A stretch of 64,000 nt of DNA from Rhynochetos jubatus (lineage: Eukaryota > Chordata > Aves > Eurypygiformes > Rhynochetidae): positions 48,761,200 through 48,825,199 of the forward strand of contig CM050648.1 of assembly GCA_027574665.1 (NCBI GenBank), given 5' to 3'. The notes under the pieces were generated by a model. That model had not been told where the DNA came from, searched no databases, and saw only the letters and a program-made list of their open reading frames with translations. Of the stretch, positions 48,640 to 61,400 are shown in pieces. The translations under genes were made by a program, and so were the position numbers. Position 1 is the first letter of the stretch; the number at the start of each line of letters is the position of its first letter.

Positions 48640-51176
48640 TTACAGTAATTAAAGGAGTCTAAGTGGTGAAATTCTTAGAGTTTTAACATGTTACGTGTTA
48701 GACAACTTAATGTATAGGAATAATTGTGCTCCAGCCTTGACTGTCAAGTTGTGAGATAGGGAAGGTCTCCTTGCATCTCCAAGTGGGACCGCTAGTGGAA
48801 CACGGGTTCAAAGGTGACGAACAGCAGCCTCAGAGTGATCAGCTCTCTTCATTCCCTCTGAGGTATCCCACACAGTCCCATACATCCAACTTATCTAGGT
48901 AGCCCTTAACTTGATCATCCTCTCCTCTCCCAGTCTTTGCTATGAGACACGGAGACCTGGGAGGCCTGAGAGCACTTCATTCCTCACCTATTCCTTGTAC
49001 ATTCCCTCTTTTCCCATGCTACATTGCTCTACGGACATAGAGAACAAATCACTTCCTCTTCAAGAAACTCATTACATATTTGAAGCTTGTAATCATGCCT
49101 TCCCCTGCCTCTTTTCCTTACAGAAAACACCTTGTGATTTTGCAGTCTTCCCTGGGAAGTCAGATTTCCCACATTCTGGATTATGCTCATTCTACTACTT
49201 TTAGCTATTCAGCATCATTCTTGAAATTTAACACCTAGAACTGCACTCAGTCCACCATCTAATACCCTAGATTTGTTTAAAACACTGCAGTTTTCCTGTA
49301 CGCCAAATATGTATACCAAGATTTCAATCTTTGGGGTTTTTTTCCCTTTGCATAATATATTTAGATTTCACAGTATTTAGATGAGAAAAAGGCTTTGCAG
49401 GACTGAATCTGCACACTTGTACTCCAATGACAATTTTTACTGACTTAAAGCTCAGGCTTGGGGTCTCTAGGAGTGGCTTCAGATGTCCTCCTGTGTTATT
49501 GCTAGTCAAGAAGCTTAACCTACTTCCTACTTTTTCTAAGATTTAGAGGCAGCCGAATGCACATGTACTAACTGGATGAAACAGTATGATGAACAGCTAT
49601 AAGTGTTGCTCAGTTTAATCCTCTTGACCTAAGGCTGAGATATCACTGTGAAGTTACCACTAGCTCAATAAAGCACACTGCAGAAGCTCAGGGTTTTTTT
49701 TTCCCAGACCAGAACTAGGTGAAAGTTGACTTACCAAGCGCTGAAAGTAAAGATTAATATGTAGTTAAAAGGAAGTACAGGTATATACCAAACTTTTTAT
49801 CTTTTCCCTGCTTTTCTGTGTTCTTTGAATGAATGAATGAATACCTTAATTAGAGTCATTTTTACCCAATATGTTGATCACAGACTCTGACAGGAAAGGT
49901 TTTGCTTTAGCCGAATATAACTGGGTCCATAATGCTAAAACAGCTGAGAATACAGAGCTACAGGACTGTAAGTCTTCATCTTTTGTGAGGGGTAAAGGAG
50001 AAAAAGCCTGTCACTTGATAAATATCCTATCAGAATCTAAAGCATGGTTTGCCATGAAACCATAACAACAAGCTTGGATTTTCTGTGCCAGATACTTAAG
50101 AGAAACCTGGGCTAGTTTGTACGCAGTCCGTAAAGTTCAAACCCATTCTTTTTATGCTTTTTTGGGAATTGCATAAACAGTTTTCTGAGAGCTACTTGCC
50201 ACTGTGTTTTGGAATAATACAAATAATACAGGTGAGTGCCTCAGAGTGCAGACGAAAAGACCTTCGTGGTGGAGAGAGAATGCTGTGATATGACAGCACT
50301 GTCAGTGCTGATTCAGAGCTGATTTAGTACGCAGCATCACTGGGTAGTCCACAGAAGCAGATTATCTGGTAGAGAAGCCATGCACCCCTCTCTGGCTGAC
50401 ACATACAACTGGGGCTGTTTAACAGGAGAAGTGAGCTCTTTCATCCCCTCAGCAATCCTAGAGATCGTACATCTTATGTTTCCCACTGAGAACAAATTAC
50501 AGACCTTCTCAGGTCTCTTTCCTTTATGTAATATTAGCACATTTCAGGGGATGTCACCATATAAATGCCTCATTAAAAAAAGAGATAGAAAAAGTTATTA
50601 TGCACACCTACCTGATCTCCAAAAGCTAACAGTTTTGGTTTGGTGGTTTTCTTTTCTCAGACTAATACAAGATTCAGTTTTTGCAGTTGCTCCTGTGGGT
50701 GGAAGCATGCAGAAGACGTGAGTAAAGCAGGCTTTCTAAGAAATGTTCTTGAGATTGAGTACACTTTAATCTCTTTCAGGAGTTAGAAATTCTCCTTAAT
50801 TCTCCTTTGTTGTCAAGCAATTTATGTTTTCTTCTGCAGAAGATGAAGTGATAGCAAAGTCTGAGAGCAACAGCAATGAAAATAAAAAAACCAGTCTCTA
50901 AATCTGAGTTTCACAGCCTCAGCCATATCGAGGGTCGTTGTTTTATTCGCCCTTTTAGTATATGAAGTCTTAAGACATTATTATTTCTAATAACACTATA
51001 AATGTGACAATTTCTCTACACTGTGGTTTTACTAGTGGAAAATGTGAAGATGGTTTTGGCAACAGTTGAACAGCACGTGACTGGATAGACAGTACAGAGA
51101 AGTCTATGATACATCTGCAGCAGCCGGAACAGCAAAATAGCCATTGAAGCATTGATGATAAAAACCCCTGTAAGCA
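48640..51176. other. Non-coding unique sequence
   Basis: No gene is recognised. A (GAAT)4 microsatellite lies at 49827-49842. About 49200-49290 faintly resembles antisense CR1 but was not convincing. Confidence 0.65.
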
Positions 51177-52018
51177 AATCGCCTCTATGCAAACGCACGG
51201 AGCACGGGGAATAAACAAGAAGAGTTAGAGACGAGCGCACACCAGCAGGGCTGCAATGTTATTGGCATCACGGAGACGTGGTGGGATGGCTCCTATGATG
51301 GGAGTGCTAGAATGGAAGAATACAGGCTCCTTAGGAAGGACAGGCAGGGGAGGCAAGGGGTGGGGAGTGTCACCCCCTATGTCAATGACCAGCTGGAGTG
51401 CATGGAGCTCTGCCTGGGGATGGACAAGGAGCTGACCCAGAGCTTCTGGGTCAGGATTAAAAGGAGGACAGGGACAGGTGACATTAGAGTGGGGGTCTGC
51501 TACAGGCCACCTGACTAGGAAGACTGAGTGGATGAGGTCCTCTATAGTCACACAGCAGCAGCCTCACACTCACGAACCCTGGTCCTCCTGAGGGACTTCA
51601 ACCACCCTGATATCTGTTGGAGGGATAACACAGCAGGACACAAGGAAGCCCGGAGGTTCCTGGAACGCATTGATGACAACTTCCTTCTCCAAGTGATAGA
51701 GGAGCCAACGAGGAGGGGTGTCATGCTGGACCTTGTTCTCACCAACAGGGAGGGGCTGGTGGAGAGTGTGCAGCTCAAGGGCAGCCTTGGCTGCAGCGAC
51801 CATGAAATGGTGGAGTTTGAGATCCTTAGGGCAGTGAGGCAGGCACACAGCAAGCTCATTGCTCTAGACTTCAGGAGAGCAGACTCTGGCCTCTTCAGGG
51901 ATCTGCTTGGTAGAGTAACATGGGATAAAACCCTGGAAGGAAGAGGGGTCCAAGAAAGCTGGTTAATATTCAAGGATCACCTTCTCCAAGCTCAGGAGTG
52001 ATGCATCCCAACAAAGAA
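51177..52018 (+). mobile_element. CR1 LINE fragment, ORF2 endonuclease region, with stop codons
   Basis: One reading frame encodes the N-terminal apurinic/apyrimidinic-type endonuclease of CR1 ORF2, the enzyme that nicks target DNA for retrotransposition. Landmarks in frame: NARSTGNKQEELE at 51192-51230, the catalytic-Glu motif TETWWD at 51270-51287, VGVCYRPPD ending at 51515, DFNHPDICW from 51594, and SDHEMVEF from 51795. The frame is kept for about 280 codons but is broken by TAG at 51516-51518, TGA at 51525-51527 and TGA at 51999-52001. Arg precedes the Asp of DFNHPD, where the family normally has Gly. The fragment continues through the linker towards the reverse transcriptase and stops abruptly at about 52018, where LTR-like sequence begins. 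The catalytic core of the reverse transcriptase is absent, so the copy is dead. Confidence 0.95.
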
Positions 52019-52066
52019 GCCATGCCTGTGGCCTCCCCACTACCAAAATCCTGCCATGCAAACACA
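52012..52066 (-). mobile_element. Short fragment resembling a second avian LTR family (family B)
   Basis: On the minus strand this starts TGTGTTTGCATGGCAGG, then has TTTTGGTAGTGGGGAGGCC and ends ATGGCTTCTTTGT. I recognise this as similar to the beginning of another common avian LTR type, different from the 4181-4800 family. Only about 55 bases are present. It meets CR1 sequence at 52012-52018, where a few bases fit both. The assignment is from memory of repeat sequences. Confidence 0.45.
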
Positions 52067-52418
52067 ATACAAATGGTTACTTGGGAGGACAAACACCATC
52101 ACTCCAAGTGATCCCACTCTTCCTCCTTCTCCCCCCAGCTTTATATGCTGAGCATGGTGCCATACGGTGTGGAATGTCCCTTTGGTCAGCTGGGGTCAGC
52201 TGTCCCAGCTGTGTCCCCTCCCAACTCCTTACACACCCCCAGCCTACTTGGTGGTGGGGTGGGGTGAGGGACAGAAAAGGCCTTGAGTCTATGTATGCAC
52301 ACAGCAGTAACTAAAACATCTCCATATTATCAACACTGTTTCCAGCACAAATCCAAAACACAGCCCCATACTAGCTTCTATGAAGAAAATTAACTCTATC
52401 CCAGCCCAAACCAGCACA
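52067..52418 (-). mobile_element. Truncated LTR, same family as 4181-4800
   Basis: This matches the 5' portion (minus-strand sense) of the LTR at 4181-4800 along its length. Shared blocks include aatggttactt, the minus-strand TATA box inside CAGCATATAAAGCTGG near 52133-52148, the gtgtcccctcccaact block, and ccatattatcaacactgttt, with the terminal ccagcaca at 52418 corresponding to ccagaaca at 4800. The rest of the LTR, downstream of about 50 bases past the TATA box (including the C-rich end), is missing and is replaced by family-B-like sequence. A solo LTR formed by recombination should be full length, so a later deletion or recombination is implied. Confidence 0.9.
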
Positions 52419-54778
52419 ATCATTTAGCACTGACTTATTATTCAGTCCAAGCATTAAGAATACATGTCAAGGAAAATGTCTGGATTTACTATTTTTTAAA
52501 GAAATCTTGTTGCTGATGACTTAATTTCTGAATTGAGAAACATCAGAGGGGAAACTTGAAGAGAAAGGAGTTCTAATCACACTATGAACTGTGTGAAAGC
52601 ATACTGGAAGCATAAAGGGGAATAATTTTGTTGTTCATCCTGCCTCAACCTTCAAAGGAAAAAAATGTCTATTTTTTTATCCAATGTTTGCTGTTTATTC
52701 CTATTTTTTCCTACAAAGCCATCTGGATAACAGACTACCTATCTAGAAGTGATTTGAGAATGTGTGCTTGTACAGAGGCAATATTCTTTTGGGTTTTTTA
52801 AGAACAATCCTGTGACTTAATTGCCTTTAGAGCTTTACAAAGTAACACAAATTGACAAAAATTTCTAGGCTCTATATCTGTCTCTTTCAGACCCTGCTTT
52901 CCACAGCGTATGTTCAGCTTAAACATTTCTTAAGTTTGCTGCATACATACCAACACAAATCCCTGACAAGTCAGGTTATGAGATAGGAAGAATGATTGAA
53001 AGAGACACTGCAGTGCTTGAAAGGTGCTAATATTTACTGTTGCCTTCCCCATTAGAAAAAAGTAAATTTCAGTAAGATTGTGAGACTGAACTTAATTGTT
53101 TTGTCATTATAAAAGTTCTTTCTTTCTTATGATGCAAACCTGTCCTCTATTTCAGCCTTGTCAACGCAGGGAAATAGGAATTTAAAAATATTTTATACCT
53201 GCAGTAAGTAGCAGGTATGTGGAATGAAAATGGAAGAGGAACTGAAGCTATAACAAACTCCTGTGTATCTTAAAGAGTTGAGATTAAGGAGGCTTATTTA
53301 ACAAAAATGTTACAACAAAATCATACAAAATTGTAACAGAGGTATTCAAGCTTCTTTATGGGTATTCTACTGTATCTATCCAGTTAGCTACCAAAAGCTT
53401 TTTATATGGATTTATGTGCAAGGTTTTTTTTTTTTAAATAAAACTTTCTTTGGCAGTTCCAAGTTGTCTGTTGTTATTAAAACCTCAGCAGAGTGTTCCA
53501 GCAATAACTGTAATGCAAGTACTTATCAGAACCCTAACGGCATAAGTCAACATTTATTAAGTTTCAAGTACTATGTAACAGTGGATTGCTGAAAAGTCCT
53601 GAGTCTTGTTTTTCCTCTAACTTTTCTGAAATTTGGGATTTTTAATATTTAGAAATACACAGGACAGCATCTACTCAATTTACAAGGGCCTCTTTTTTGC
53701 TGGTTCTCTTAACAGGTTCATTCAACTATAACATCTTCTGTAGTATCAGTCTCACAAGTCAAGTGATACCAGGCCAGAGATACCCTCAAGGACAGTGTGT
53801 ACACAATCCCTCTTCACCATCCTTCTTGAAGATGAAAAATAACTTCCTATTTTCACTCCCTCCACCAAGTCGAAAACTAGCCTCATTAGCTCAGGAATTA
53901 TTTTTCTTCTTTGTTTACATAGTGCTCAGAACAAAAAGGCCCTAAATCCAGCAGGAGCCTGGTAAGCAGTGTCAATAACATACGTATGTCAAGAGAGGTT
54001 TTTCTAAGAAGCGCATGATTAAGTTGCACTTATGTCCTACCTTCCACGGAAATTCTGAGTAGCCCCTTATTACCATCATTAATATCTTTTGGATATAAAG
54101 AAGAGAGGGAGGGAGAAAAACAGCCCACTATTTTAGTACTTGGTTTATCTAATATTGAGTTATTCTGGTTTAAATACATTGACATTTCACTGCTTTATGA
54201 ATGCAGTGTAAGAAATAAAGATGGAGAAAAAAAAATATGCAGAGAAGAAAGCAAGAAATGAGAGGGAATGAAGACAGAACATTTAATGAATATGAGCTTC
54301 TTTTGATTATCTTGTGCACAATTTTTAGATTTTGGATCAGAATTAAGACCCATTTTGCTACATGTCATATGAACACAGAGACACACACACCAGCATAAAG
54401 TGGGAGAGGCCTTCTTTCCTTCAAGAACACACAGACCAAATAAAGCTCAGTTTGGTAACATCGGAACTACAAGGAAGCTTATTATTTTCCCTTGAAGCAT
54501 TAAGCAGTTCCAGAAAAGCCTCTGGGATGCTTGAAGAGACCATGAGTCTGGGCAATAGAAGCAAAAACTTCATTAATGTTTCCATTTCAATTTCTTGACC
54601 TAAGGGGAGAAGTTGAGGGAAAGGCTGGAGGCTCAGAGCAGAGGAGCAACTTGTAGAGGAGAGGAGGCATGAGAAGAATATGTGGGAGAAGGACACAATG
54701 GCTTTTTCATGTTTAAAGCATCTAGAACAAGAAGATACCACCTTTGGAAGTAGGAAAATAAAAAGATTTTGCCTTTCT
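52419..54778. other. Non-coding unique sequence
   Basis: No gene is recognised. It is AT-rich with short T runs. Nothing stands out. Confidence 0.7.
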
Positions 54779-54868
54779 GGGGGTTTTTTTGTTTGGTTTT
54801 TTTTTTTTTTTTGTGTGTGTTGTGGGGAGTTTTTTTGTTGTTGTTGTGTTTGGTTTTGGGTTTTTTTA
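54779..54868. repeat. G/T low-complexity tract
   Basis: The longest tract of its kind here: G5, T7, GTTTGG, T16, (GT)n, GGGG, T7, (GTT)n, GGTTTTGGG and T7. A spurious Phe/Cys/Trp-rich frame crosses it on the plus strand and an Asn/Lys/Gln-rich frame on the minus strand. Confidence 0.9.
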
Positions 54869-57800
54869 AACCAGTTTATAGAAAGGATAATGGAATTTTT
54901 TTTCTTTAGCAATGAGATCCCAGCTTTGCATCACTAAGAATTATTTCTTGAATGCGAAGAAGACCCCTTGAAAAAAAAAAAAAACATTTTAGCTAAGCAG
55001 CTTTTGCAGTTTTGGTCCACGCTTACTTATAATGCTACTTAACCTTAGTTTTAACACAAAGCTAGAATAGATTGCCTACTTTTATCAAAAGCCAAAAATA
55101 ACACAGCACTCAGTATTTTTCTGTGCAAATATTAAGGCTGGGGGAAGGAGGGAAGTAAAACTGACCTGAGCAGAATGAAAAATTGTGCTGCAATTAAAGA
55201 GACTCAGCTGTGGTAGAGAGAGGAAATAAGAAAAGGAAAAATACAGCAGCGTGTAAGAAATAAACAGCAATTAGTGAATGAGACTATTGCTGCTTAAAAT
55301 TGGTATTTAAAACTTGGAAGGAGATCAAGCAACTTTCATGTAGCTTTCCTATATTAACATGTACAAATAAAACTTCATATCAGCAAACTGCAGCATAAAG
55401 AAGTTAACACGTTATGCTACCACTAAAATAGCATGAAAAAGTCTTGGAGGGGAAAAGAAAGGAATTTGGGGGAGAAAGGTTTCTGCAGTTACACAAAATG
55501 ATTTATTTTGTCTTCTGTGTATTCGGCAGTGAAGATTTAAAATTTAACAATGACAAGGAGCGTTAGTATTGTAGTTAATGTTCTAAGTAGAGGTGCTTAT
55601 ATTACTTGTGTTTCTGTTTATTAATGTTAGAACTGTTATTACATGGAAAGAGACGCACAAGTAGAGTGACAGTATGTCTGGTTAAAACTGTATTTCTGGT
55701 GTAACAAGAATGCTTCTCAAAGCATACTTTATTCATTTTTAAAATGTTATAAATGCCCTCTGTTTCAGAGCTAGAAGTTATATTAATATTAATCTAAAAT
55801 GTTCCTAACATTTCTTTTGCTTAAAACAACAAAAGTTGGAAGAGTTCAGTTGCCGTAATGCATAATAATACACCTGTCCCCAAAATGTCTTTCAAAAATA
55901 TTTTTTTTGAGCTGGCAAAGCCCCCACTCTCTCTGAAAATCATTTCAAAGCCGATCCTATATGAAGGCCGCCTTTAATTGACATTTATGTGATTCTCTTC
56001 ACGGACATTGTAGGGAGGACACAGTGCAAAATCCAAGTGTTTGTTTTTCATTCCTAATAGCAGAGAGGTTTTAAACATGAAGCAATCGCTCACTCCTTCA
56101 AAAAAGATAATTTGTCTCTTCCCATAGCACAGTCAGATCCTGGAGTCTTGCCACTTCAATTCTCTGGGACTTTACAACCCACACTACAATATTCAAATAA
56201 AATCTTATTGTATTGTGAAAAGGGGAGTGGGAAAGAGAAACTGCGTTAGCACTGATTAAAGTTGAAACTTCATTTCTCTGAAGGTCAGGAAATTCAAAAT
56301 AGCTTCTTATAATATCTTTACCCTGCTTCAGTGTGTGAACATGTAAATGCTTCTTTGCAGACAGCTGTGTGTTTCTATGACAAAATACTTTTACATTGTT
56401 TGAAACTAAACTAATTTCAAGGTGATCAGAATCTTACTCTCAAAGAAAATCCTCAGAAATGTGACTAGCCTTTCCTTTTTAATCAGCACAGTAAAGCTGT
56501 CTGAGTGTTCCTTGCCCATGTTGCTTGACAGGCAAAGTTGGTGGTACCCAAAACAATTGGCTCAAGAAAATTCAGATGTTACCAAAGATATTATCAGTAT
56601 GATTTCCAATAAAGCCTGTAGTGCTGAGGTTGTGAAATCCAGACAACTTATGTAAAATGTACCCTTTGGGATGTCAGCCACCAATTTCAGAGGTAGCTAA
56701 ACTGTCTATTAAGTCCTCAAAGCCAATCAAATGCCTACTGTCTTAGTATTTTCAGTGTTTTCCCTAAAATTAAACTTTCATATTTTCTTTAAAGGCAACA
56801 GTAAGCATGTCATTGCTTTTGGACATAATGTCCAAAGCTGAGCATTTTTTTTAAATTAATCCCATTATTCTGTCAGACATCTCTCCCCTTTTATCAGTTG
56901 AAAAAGTAGCCTCCTGTAGAGAGTCAAATCTTTTATTTATCATTTTAGTGCTAGCTACAATTAACTTTGTTATTTTAAAGAAGTTATCCTCTTACTGAAG
57001 AGACTTGAAGAAAAAAAGAATCTTCAGTTAAAAGGACCCATACTGTCAGCATTGTTAGTCTTTGAAAATTGCCTCATATTGTGCTGCTTTTTTTTTTAAT
57101 TATTATTTTGCAGGGGTACAGTCTGTAATTCATACACACACATGTAAGTGGCTGGAGAACTGAATAACATATATTAGACTTTCTATATCTTCCTCTGTAA
57201 ACAAACTGATTGCCTATGCATCCTATCATCTAGTAATATGTTGCTTCTAGATTGATTAAAAAAATAACTACAGGAATCACTAAAACCAGAACTTCAACAC
57301 TAGCCAGCTGTCGAAGTCTAATCACCTTGGCTGCATTTGTTTAATAATGTAGTAGCCAGTTCCTCATGCAACATTTGCTCAGAAGCTAAGAGATAACATC
57401 AATAGAGTTTGATGGAAATTAACCTGAAGCTGAATTCAAGGAATTAGGATAAATCTTAGACGTACAGGATCAAGGCAAGTGGAGGAGCAGACAGGGTAAG
57501 TGAAGTGCAATACAGGAGAGGGAACATTGTTCATTCCCTGCAGCAGGAGCCAGAGGAATGGCAGATTCTCAGATTGTGACGAATTTAAAGGCGATTGAAG
57601 TCAACAGACTCACCCCTAGCAGCAAATGTTGCTTGAGCTTCACCAGGGAGAAGCAGGGTTCAAATGTGACCATTTAGTATATGCTCAAAATATTAATCAC
57701 TGCTTTTTTTCCATTGACTTGGGCATTTTATTAGCCAGTTCATCCTAACAGCAGGCTTCTTCAGCAAGTCAAAGCAAACCATTATCCCACTGCCTAGTTT

Positions 57801-58365
57801 TTAGTGGGTCTAAAATTTCTGGTTTTTTTGTAATTTGTCTACACAGTGCTTGATTTAACACTTAGGGAAACATAAAGCTTTTATAATAGAGAATTATCAG
57901 TTAAAAAAACTTGGCCATAAAGGTAACAATGTAGGCAGGTGCAGGCCTCTATCCCAGCCTCTGAGGCCTTCCCAGCTTTAAGGTTACCTATCGTTAAGGT
58001 GATTACAGGAGTAGTTTTGACAGTTCCATGTTTGAACTGTTGGCAAGACACCTGAAAAGATATAGGTTAATGCCTCAAATATAGGACACAAAGTGGGGTT
58101 TTTGCTTGTTTGGGAACTTACTTTAACATTTATTTGCTCTGTAAGAACTAAGGATATATCCCCATGTCTTTTCTGTACACTTCTCCACAAATAAAGAATA
58201 ACAGAACTGATTGTTAGATGTTTAGAGATCCATAAAACTATGACAGTTGTGGAGATAGATGAATGTATTGCTTGGCCAGAGTTGTATTTCTGATTCTTCC
58301 ATCAAGTATCTCATGTAACATAAACAGTGTAAATGGGTTGTTTTATTTTATTTTTAAAAGTGATT
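54869..58365. other. Non-coding AT-rich sequence
   Basis: No gene is recognised. An A14 run lies at 54971-54984. About 55900-56060 has conserved-element-like content (see findings). Confidence 0.7.
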
Positions 58366-58412
58366 TTTCTTTTATTTGTTTGTTTGTTTGTGGGGGTTTT
58401 TTTTAGTTTGGA
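58366..58412. repeat. (TTTG)n and G/T tract
   Basis: It has tttgtttgtttg units followed by G5 and T8, in the same compositional class as the other G/T tracts. Confidence 0.85.
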
Positions 58413-61400
58413 TTTAGATGAATCATTCTCTGGGTGGAGTGCCTCATGGTAACAGGATTATTATTATTTAATTTCCTTTTAGTTTGAAACAAACAAAATC
58501 TTTCAGTGATATCATATTCAGTATTTTGCATTAGGAGTTTTCTTCAGACCCAACATGACATGTACAAAACTAATGCTGTCCTTCGGTTGACACTGGCAAT
58601 GTTTAAATTTTTGCTAAGATTGTGCAAAGAGTTCTTAATATGTATTGGCACCATACCCCATCATGACTTCATATAGCTAGGATAATGTACATTATTTGGT
58701 ACTAAACACTGACATAATTCTATTCAATTGAATTTTGCCTTGTAACAATATTTTAGTTTAAACACTGACCTGACTGCTTAAATGGTCTCACTAAGTTGCA
58801 CTGAGGTTAATTTCAATCTTGATTCTGCACTTCTGCGTGTTCATGGGGCTTTGCCCAGTTCTTAGATGGGAATGGGCAAGATGAGAGCCATGGCAGTCAA
58901 TACAACACACTTTCTCAGTCACTTTTTGGTACAGGTTTGAACAAAGAATAGCGAGTAAGATCAACTGAAGAAATGCTTCACATCATACACCTTTCTGAGG
59001 CTGCACCTGTAATTGACCATGCATAAGCTGAACCACTTTAAGCACGGTGATTTAGCAATATCAAACCCAAGTGGGCCTGTATCAGTTTATGGCACCAGCT
59101 TACTCTAGTCTCACTGTGAATGCAATTTTTTCAAACGCCCCACTCTGCAGTCTGGGAAGATGCCCTATGGTATGAAGTTCCACCACACACCTCCAAGCTC
59201 CATATCTGCGTTGTTGTTTCTTTTTCACAGTGCAGGGTAGTCCCTGAAGAGAGGAATTTCAAACTGTGACTCAGACTAATAATCTCATCATTGCTTTTTT
59301 GACATCCATTACTTCTGCCATTTCTGTTTCTGAACTGCTGTCGGGATGCTTGAAGGAATCTTGATTAATGCTGTGAATATAAATCTTATTAATCCAAATA
59401 GACTGTGCCTATGCAACTGGAATTTTATAGCAGATGGATATCACTGTGCAGTATTGTGTACTTTCAGATGTCATGGTCATCTGGCTCATGGAAGAGGAGT
59501 AACAGGCTGAGCAGATAATTCTACAGAACATGGTGCAGCTTTTCCTAGTTGGCTTCTGCTGCTGAGATAAGGTAACTGCAGTGACAAGGACCAGAGCAAT
59601 GACGCCACCAACAACAGCAGCAGAATTTCAAGATGACAAAGGCTGCTTTCCTATGTATCTGCATGGGTGTTTCTACATCTCACTGTCATCAGAAAGCTCA
59701 TTTACCTGTGGCTCGCTTCTTCAGCTAATGAAGCAGATCACAGTGGAGCAACCATAGGGAAGATCAGAAGTACTGTAAGGAGCAGTGCTGTTGTGTCCTA
59801 TCAGTAACTTTGCCTGTTGCATTGTATGGTTGCATTCCTGATTCCATTAGGAATCATAGAGGGATGTAGATGGTTAACCTTCAGCAAGTTTTCAAGCCAA
59901 AATCTGCACATACAGGACAAGATTTTTTTTTCATATTGCTGCAAGGCCTCATCAATTATTAAGGAAGGTGCACTAATATTAATGTGGAAACATCCATGTT
60001 GCCAAGAACTGGGGTTCATTTCCAGCAGTGCCCAAAGGAAAATCTGCTCTCTAGATAATCTGGATATTAATGGTGTTAAGATTTCACACCTCAGCAGGGA
60101 ATATCTGGTTTATTTTCAGTTCCTCAGCATATGGTGCTTTCTCTGGGTTCCTCAGATGGAAGAAAGAATAGGTTGGCTTCATTTTGCTTAGTCTGAAAAT
60201 GGAAAATACTTTCGGACCATGCATGGTTAAATGCTGACTTTCTCCCAAGGATGTGTGGAAAGGATTATTTTGTTCTGCAGCGAATGATTGCTGCGGGAAG
60301 GTTCTATCGCCATTGCTCGAAAGGGTGCTCCCCACAGTGACAGCAGCAGAACTTGGGGCCATGGTGCACAGCCTTTTACTGAAGATGTCTGCTGGCATCA
60401 TTTTTCCTTTAATTTTCTTCATTTTGACGCCTTCCAGAGCCTTTTGCTCCAGCCTGGACGCTTAGTCCTATTTGCTTCTCACCTGTCTCTTCATGGCTCT
60501 CTTAGAGCAAATACAGTAATCCCCCAAACAGATCTCTTTTTAGTTCTTTTCCTGTGGAGATCTGTCTGCTTCTCCATGCAGAAGAGGTAACCCTTTACAC
60601 AAGCTGAAGCATGACAGTAATGTCCCAGGCACTTGGTGACCCCTCCTCATAATATCATATCATAAAATAATCCTTTCCCCTTTTCCACCTCATCCACAGT
60701 TTTTGAGGAGCCATTTTTATCCACTCTTCTACCTTGGAATCTCTTGACTTCCCTTGAGAGGCTGAGCTATATTTGAATTTATTTTCTCCTACATAAAGCT
60801 TCTGTGACAGTATCTGGGTGTTTGACCAGCAATGTTAGACCTTGGCGGGTAGGTAGAAAAAAGAAAACCAATTAGATGTTTACTAATAGCATTTTGCATT
60901 CAGCAAAGCTATTCTTACTTTCGAGGATGCGACCCAGATGCAAGACTTTCTGAGTTACAGAAGGATCTCACTTAAAACAGCCAATAGGCAAACTGGAATG
61001 ATGCACAGAGGTGTTCTTTATCATGATCTTTTCCTCATCTTACTCCCAACCATAGATCCACTTCAGCTGCTGGAATGGTAAAAGGAAATATTAATTATCT
61101 GAGCAGACACTGGCATGTTCTCTTCCTTGAAGCCTGTGCAGCTGAGATTTCAGTTCTTTTTAATTACACCTACAAATAATTATAATATACACTGAAAAAA
61201 TAATAGTATTCTGCAGTAACAGTTTAAGAACAAGCAGTTTGCAATGTCTTAAAAGTGTCTACTCATGTTTGAATTGTCTCTGTAATGTCACTTTGGCCAT
61301 TTATGTTACGAAACCTCAGTAGCAGGAAAAACCGAGTGCATTAATGAAACCATGAGCCAACGTTTTTTCACTTTTTCATGCTGGACCTGTCACTACAATA

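Noticed and set aside
49200..49290. Faint resemblance to antisense CR1 (cacctagaactgcactcag)
   Set aside because: Fewer than 30 bases match, with no flanking CR1 landmarks on either side.
4181..52418. The two family-A LTRs as the ends of one provirus
   Set aside because: They are 48 kb apart, far beyond a retroviral genome. Both are flanked by unrelated unique sequence or CR1, one is truncated, and no retroviral coding sequence lies between them.
54421..54912. 163-codon minus-strand open frame
   Set aside because: A third of it is created by the C/A complement of a G/T low-complexity tract, giving poly-Gln/Asn/Lys sequence. There are no domain features.
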